Below, one piece after another: positions 61,585 to 64,000 of a stretch of 64,000 nt of DNA. The number at the start of each line of letters is the position of its first letter. The first letter of the stretch is position 1. The notes beneath the pieces are model-generated. The model was not told the origin of the DNA. It did no database searches and was given only the letters and a program-made list of their open reading frames with translations. The stretch is taken from NCBI GenBank assembly GCA_024699325.1, contig JAILPS010000007.1, forward strand, positions 1 to 64,000, given 5' to 3'. Made by a program: the position numbers and the translations under genes. The DNA comes from Lachnospiraceae bacterium. Lineage in GTDB: Bacteria > Bacillota > Clostridia > Lachnospirales > Lachnospiraceae.

Positions 61585-63144
61585 CTATATACTTTTCCAG
61601 CCCTCGGCGTCGATAACCCTGGTGGCCAGTCCGTCGTAAAACTCCGGCTCGTGGCAAACCATGATTATGCTGCCCTTGTAGGCTTTGAGCGCTCTCTTAA
61701 GTTCCTCCTTGGCGTCCACATCCAGGTGGTTTGTGGGCTCGTCTAGAACCAATATGTTGCTTGGCCTGTTGATAAGCTTGCAGAGCCTTACCTTGGCCTG
61801 CTCGCCTCCCGACAAAACCTGTACCTGACTTTCGATGTGTTTGGTGGTGAGACCGCATTTGGCGAGGGCTGAGCGCACCTCGTACTGTGAAAATGACGGA
61901 AACTCCTGCCATATCTCCTCGATACAGGTTCTGGTGTTTCCAGGCGCCATCTCCTGCTCGAAATAGCCAATCTCTAAGTAGTCTCCCAGCTCCACACTTC
62001 CTGAAATCGCAGGTATAAGTCCCAAGATACTCTTTAAAAGAGTGGTCTTACCTATACCGTTGCTTCCCCTGATGACCACCTTCTCTCCCCTCTCCATCTG
62101 AAGATTCAGAGGGTTTGTGAGAGGCATGTCGTAGCCGATCACCAGATTATCAGTTGTAAATATGTATTTGCCGGCGGCTCTCGCCTCCTTAAAGTTAAAC
62201 TCAGGCTTCGGCTTCTCCTTAGCAAGCTCGATGACGTCCATCTTGTCCAGCTTCTTCTGGCGCGACATGGCCATGTTTCTTGTGGCGACTCTCGCCTTAT
62301 TCCTGGCGACGAAATCCTGAAGCTCGCTAATCTCCTGCTGCTGTTTCTTATACGCTGCCTCAAGCTGCGCCTTCTGGGCCTCGTGTACCGCCACGAAGTG
62401 GTCATAGTCGCCCACATATCTGTCTAGATGCTGGTTTTCCATGTTGTACACATGGTTGATAACGCTGTTTAAGAACGGTATGTCGTGGCTTATAAGTATA
62501 AATGCGCTCTCGTACTCCTGAAGATAGCGCTTAAGCCACTCTATATGCTCTGCATCTAAATAGTTGGTGGGCTCGTCGAGAAGCAAAATGTCTGGCTTCT
62601 CAAGCAAGAGCTTGGCGAGAAGAATCTTGGTTCGCTGTCCTCCCGAGAGCTCGGTGACATCGCTGTCTAACCCGTCAGAGCCAATCTCTGTGAGGCCAAG
62701 CGCCCTTCCGACCTCCTCGACCTTGCTGTCGATTATGTAGAAGTCGTGGGCTGTCAGAAGGTCCTGAAGCGTCCCCGCCTCAGCGAGCATGTCGTTCATC
62801 TCGTCCTCGGACACATCAGCCATACCTTCGTAAATCTTGTTGATCTGTTCCTCCATCTCGTAGAGGTAGGAAAATGCGCTCTTTAGCACGTCGCGCACGC
62901 TCATGCCCTTAGTCAAAACCGCGTGCTGGTCAAGGTATCCCGCCCTCACGTGCTTGGACCACTCAATCTTGCCCTCGTCAGGCTTAAGCTTGCCCGTGAT
63001 TATGTTCATGAAGGTGGATTTGCCCTCTCCGTTGGCGCCCACAAGTCCAATGTGCTCCCCCGCTAAGAGTCTGAAGCTCACATCGTTAAATATGGCTCTG
63101 TCTCCGAAACCGTGGGTAAGATGTTCAACATTTAAAATGCTCAT
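61585..63144 (-). CDS. ABC-F family ATPase (ribosome-associated type)
   Basis: A 519-residue protein with two ABC domains and no membrane part. Domain 1 has Walker A GANGEGKST near 36, signature ELSGGQRTK and Walker B ILLLDEPTNYLD. The linker (about 240-320) is charged and helical, as expected for the P-site tRNA interaction motif. Domain 2 has GSNGIGKTT, LSGGEQAKV, LVLDEPTNHLD and the switch text VCHEPEFYDG. ABC-F proteins act on the ribosome in translation or antibiotic protection. This one resembles the general YkpA/YbiT branch more than resistance types. The ATG shares a base with the GH5 stop (TAATG), with GGAGAG inside the GH5 gene. Confidence 0.93.
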   Translation of the reverse strand: MSILNVEHLTHGFGDRAIFNDVSFRLLAGEHIGLVGANGEGKSTFMNIITGKLKPDEGKIEWSKHVRAGYLDQHAVLTKGMSVRDVLKSAFSYLYEMEEQINKIYEGMADVSEDEMNDMLAEAGTLQDLLTAHDFYIIDSKVEEVGRALGLTEIGSDGLDSDVTELSGGQRTKILLAKLLLEKPDILLLDEPTNYLDAEHIEWLKRYLQEYESAFILISHDIPFLNSVINHVYNMENQHLDRYVGDYDHFVAVHEAQKAQLEAAYKKQQQEISELQDFVARNKARVATRNMAMSRQKKLDKMDVIELAKEKPKPEFNFKEARAAGKYIFTTDNLVIGYDMPLTNPLNLQMERGEKVVIRGSNGIGKTTLLKSILGLIPAISGSVELGDYLEIGYFEQEMAPGNTRTCIEEIWQEFPSFSQYEVRSALAKCGLTTKHIESQVQVLSGGEQAKVRLCKLINRPSNILVLDEPTNHLDVDAKEELKRALKAYKGSIIMVCHEPEFYDGLATRVIDAEGWKSI

Positions 63145-64000
63145 TAATATAACTCTCCAAGTGATATTCCGTTGCCTGCTGTTCCGAGAGGTATCTCGTG
63201 GTCGAGGCTTACAAATTTGCCGTTTTCCTGCCAGATAACCTCCTTGACGAAGGCGTACTTCTCCTCATCCCAGGTTGTGAAGTCGTCAAGCACCAGTCCG
63301 CCTGTGTCTCCTGAGTTGGAGTTAAAGCACCAGAAGGTGTAGTTGAGCTTATAGTTCTTGATAAGCTCGCGAAGATATGTCATCCACGTAAGGTTTGGCT
63401 CCTTCATGAAACCGCCCCACTCTCCGATGAGAAGAGGCGCGATATTTTCCTCGTAAATATAGAACCAGTTGTCGTGCCAGCAGTCCTCCATAAGAGAATC
63501 GTAGTCGTAGCTTCCCTCAAACCATGGCTGCTTGTAAACAGTTGGGCCGTAGTCGTGAGGTGAATACACGAGCTGTGACTGGTACTGTCCCAAATCGATA
63601 GGGTAGTCTGCGACACCGCGAAGGTTGCCGCCCCACCAGTTGAAGTAGTACTGCTTGTCATCCGTGGAGCTGTAATCGCCGTTTGCGGCCAGATCCATAG
63701 GGTAGATCTCGATACCCTCAACCATGATCAGAAGGTTCGGATTCACAGCGAGCACCTTGAGCGCAGTATCCTCTGCGGCGTATTTCCAGTTGTTTGCGTC
63801 TGTCGAATCGTTCCAGATGGCAGCGCCGTCGCCCTCGTAAGGCTTGCCGTGAGGCTCATTCTCTAAGTCAAATGCGAGAATTGTGTCGTCGTTTTTGTAT
63901 CTCTCTGCCAGCCATACCCATGCCTCCTGGAAATCCTCGTAGGAGATGTCGCCGTTGTACCACAGGTTGACATTATGTCCGCTGGCGTCGGTCTTGGCGC
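63144..64000 (-). CDS. Glycoside hydrolase family 5 enzyme, C-terminal part (runs off the window)
   Basis: The last 284 or so codons of a GH5 enzyme, with the frame open to the window edge. The acid/base Glu is in ILAFDLENEPHG and the nucleophile Glu in PLLIGEWGGF; WCFNSNSGDTGG after it is the usual closing strand. The catalytic text fits endoglucanase/mannanase-type GH5. The start, signal and any other modules are outside the window. It reads into the ABC-F gene with overlapping stop and start codons. With GH26 and GH31 nearby, a role in mannan or glucan breakdown is likely. Confidence 0.92.
   Translation of the reverse strand, partial: AKTDASGHNVNLWYNGDISYEDFQEAWVWLAERYKNDDTILAFDLENEPHGKPYEGDGAAIWNDSTDANNWKYAAEDTALKVLAVNPNLLIMVEGIEIYPMDLAANGDYSSTDDKQYYFNWWGGNLRGVADYPIDLGQYQSQLVYSPHDYGPTVYKQPWFEGSYDYDSLMEDCWHDNWFYIYEENIAPLLIGEWGGFMKEPNLTWMTYLRELIKNYKLNYTFWCFNSNSGDTGGLVLDDFTTWDEEKYAFVKEVIWQENGKFVSLDHEIPLGTAGNGISLGELY

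Overview
The window looks like chromosomal DNA of a plant-fibre-degrading gut or rumen Firmicute, most likely a Lachnospiraceae relative of Butyrivibrio or Roseburia. The evidence is a ChW-repeat secreted protein, T-box leaders, the DUF5716/DUF5717 pair, a lipoprotein serpin, XpaC/TelA, an expanded Opp transporter, and GH5, GH26 and GH31 glycosidases. Nearly all genes lie on the minus strand. Only the ChW protein, a small membrane protein, an XRE regulator and the GH26 enzyme read on the plus strand. No phage, insertion sequence or CRISPR array was seen.

Layout: 1-369 is the start of an ABC ATPase gene that leaves the window. 504-4940 is a potABCD polyamine importer operon. 5151-8388 holds the ChW protein and a small membrane protein, followed by tRNA-Arg(CCU) on the minus strand. 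8598-9890 is a serpin lipoprotein. Upstream of it, 9921-10570 is a non-coding region made of two oppositely oriented clusters of CCCCTGTTCGGGG mini-hairpins flanking nested stems. Methionine aminopeptidase follows. 11680-20932 is a peptide-type importer (oppABCDF order) with large insertions in several subunits, ending in a DUF3899-like and a Nudix gene.

21206-27649 is a complete trpEGDCFBA operon behind a T-box leader. 27988-30633 is valS, also behind a T-box. 30959-36646 is a three-gene operon: DUF5717 giant solenoid, DUF5716 Hsp70/actin-like ATPase and a helical-repeat protein. 36795-42772 is moxR-DUF58-transglutaminase-rarA, divergent from an XRE regulator, with a perfect palindrome between them. 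43495-47367 is capA, xpaC and telA (envelope). 47440-48906 is a divergent ClpX. 49088-50341 is a membrane HD-GYP protein. 50567-52858 is an aconitase-family hydratase. 52955-57499 pairs a TPR/nucleotidyltransferase/DUF4125 fusion with a double AAA+ ATPase. 57618-64000 is a glycosidase region (GH31, GH26, partial GH5) with an ABC-F gene.

Functionally the window combines nutrient uptake (polyamines, peptides), amino-acid supply under tRNA-charging control (trp, valS), envelope and stress functions (MoxR module, CapA, XpaC/TelA, ClpX variant), and mannan/glucan breakdown. The least explained parts are the DUF5717/5716 operon, the NTase/AAA+ pair, the expanded Opp importer and the structured repeat region before the serpin gene.
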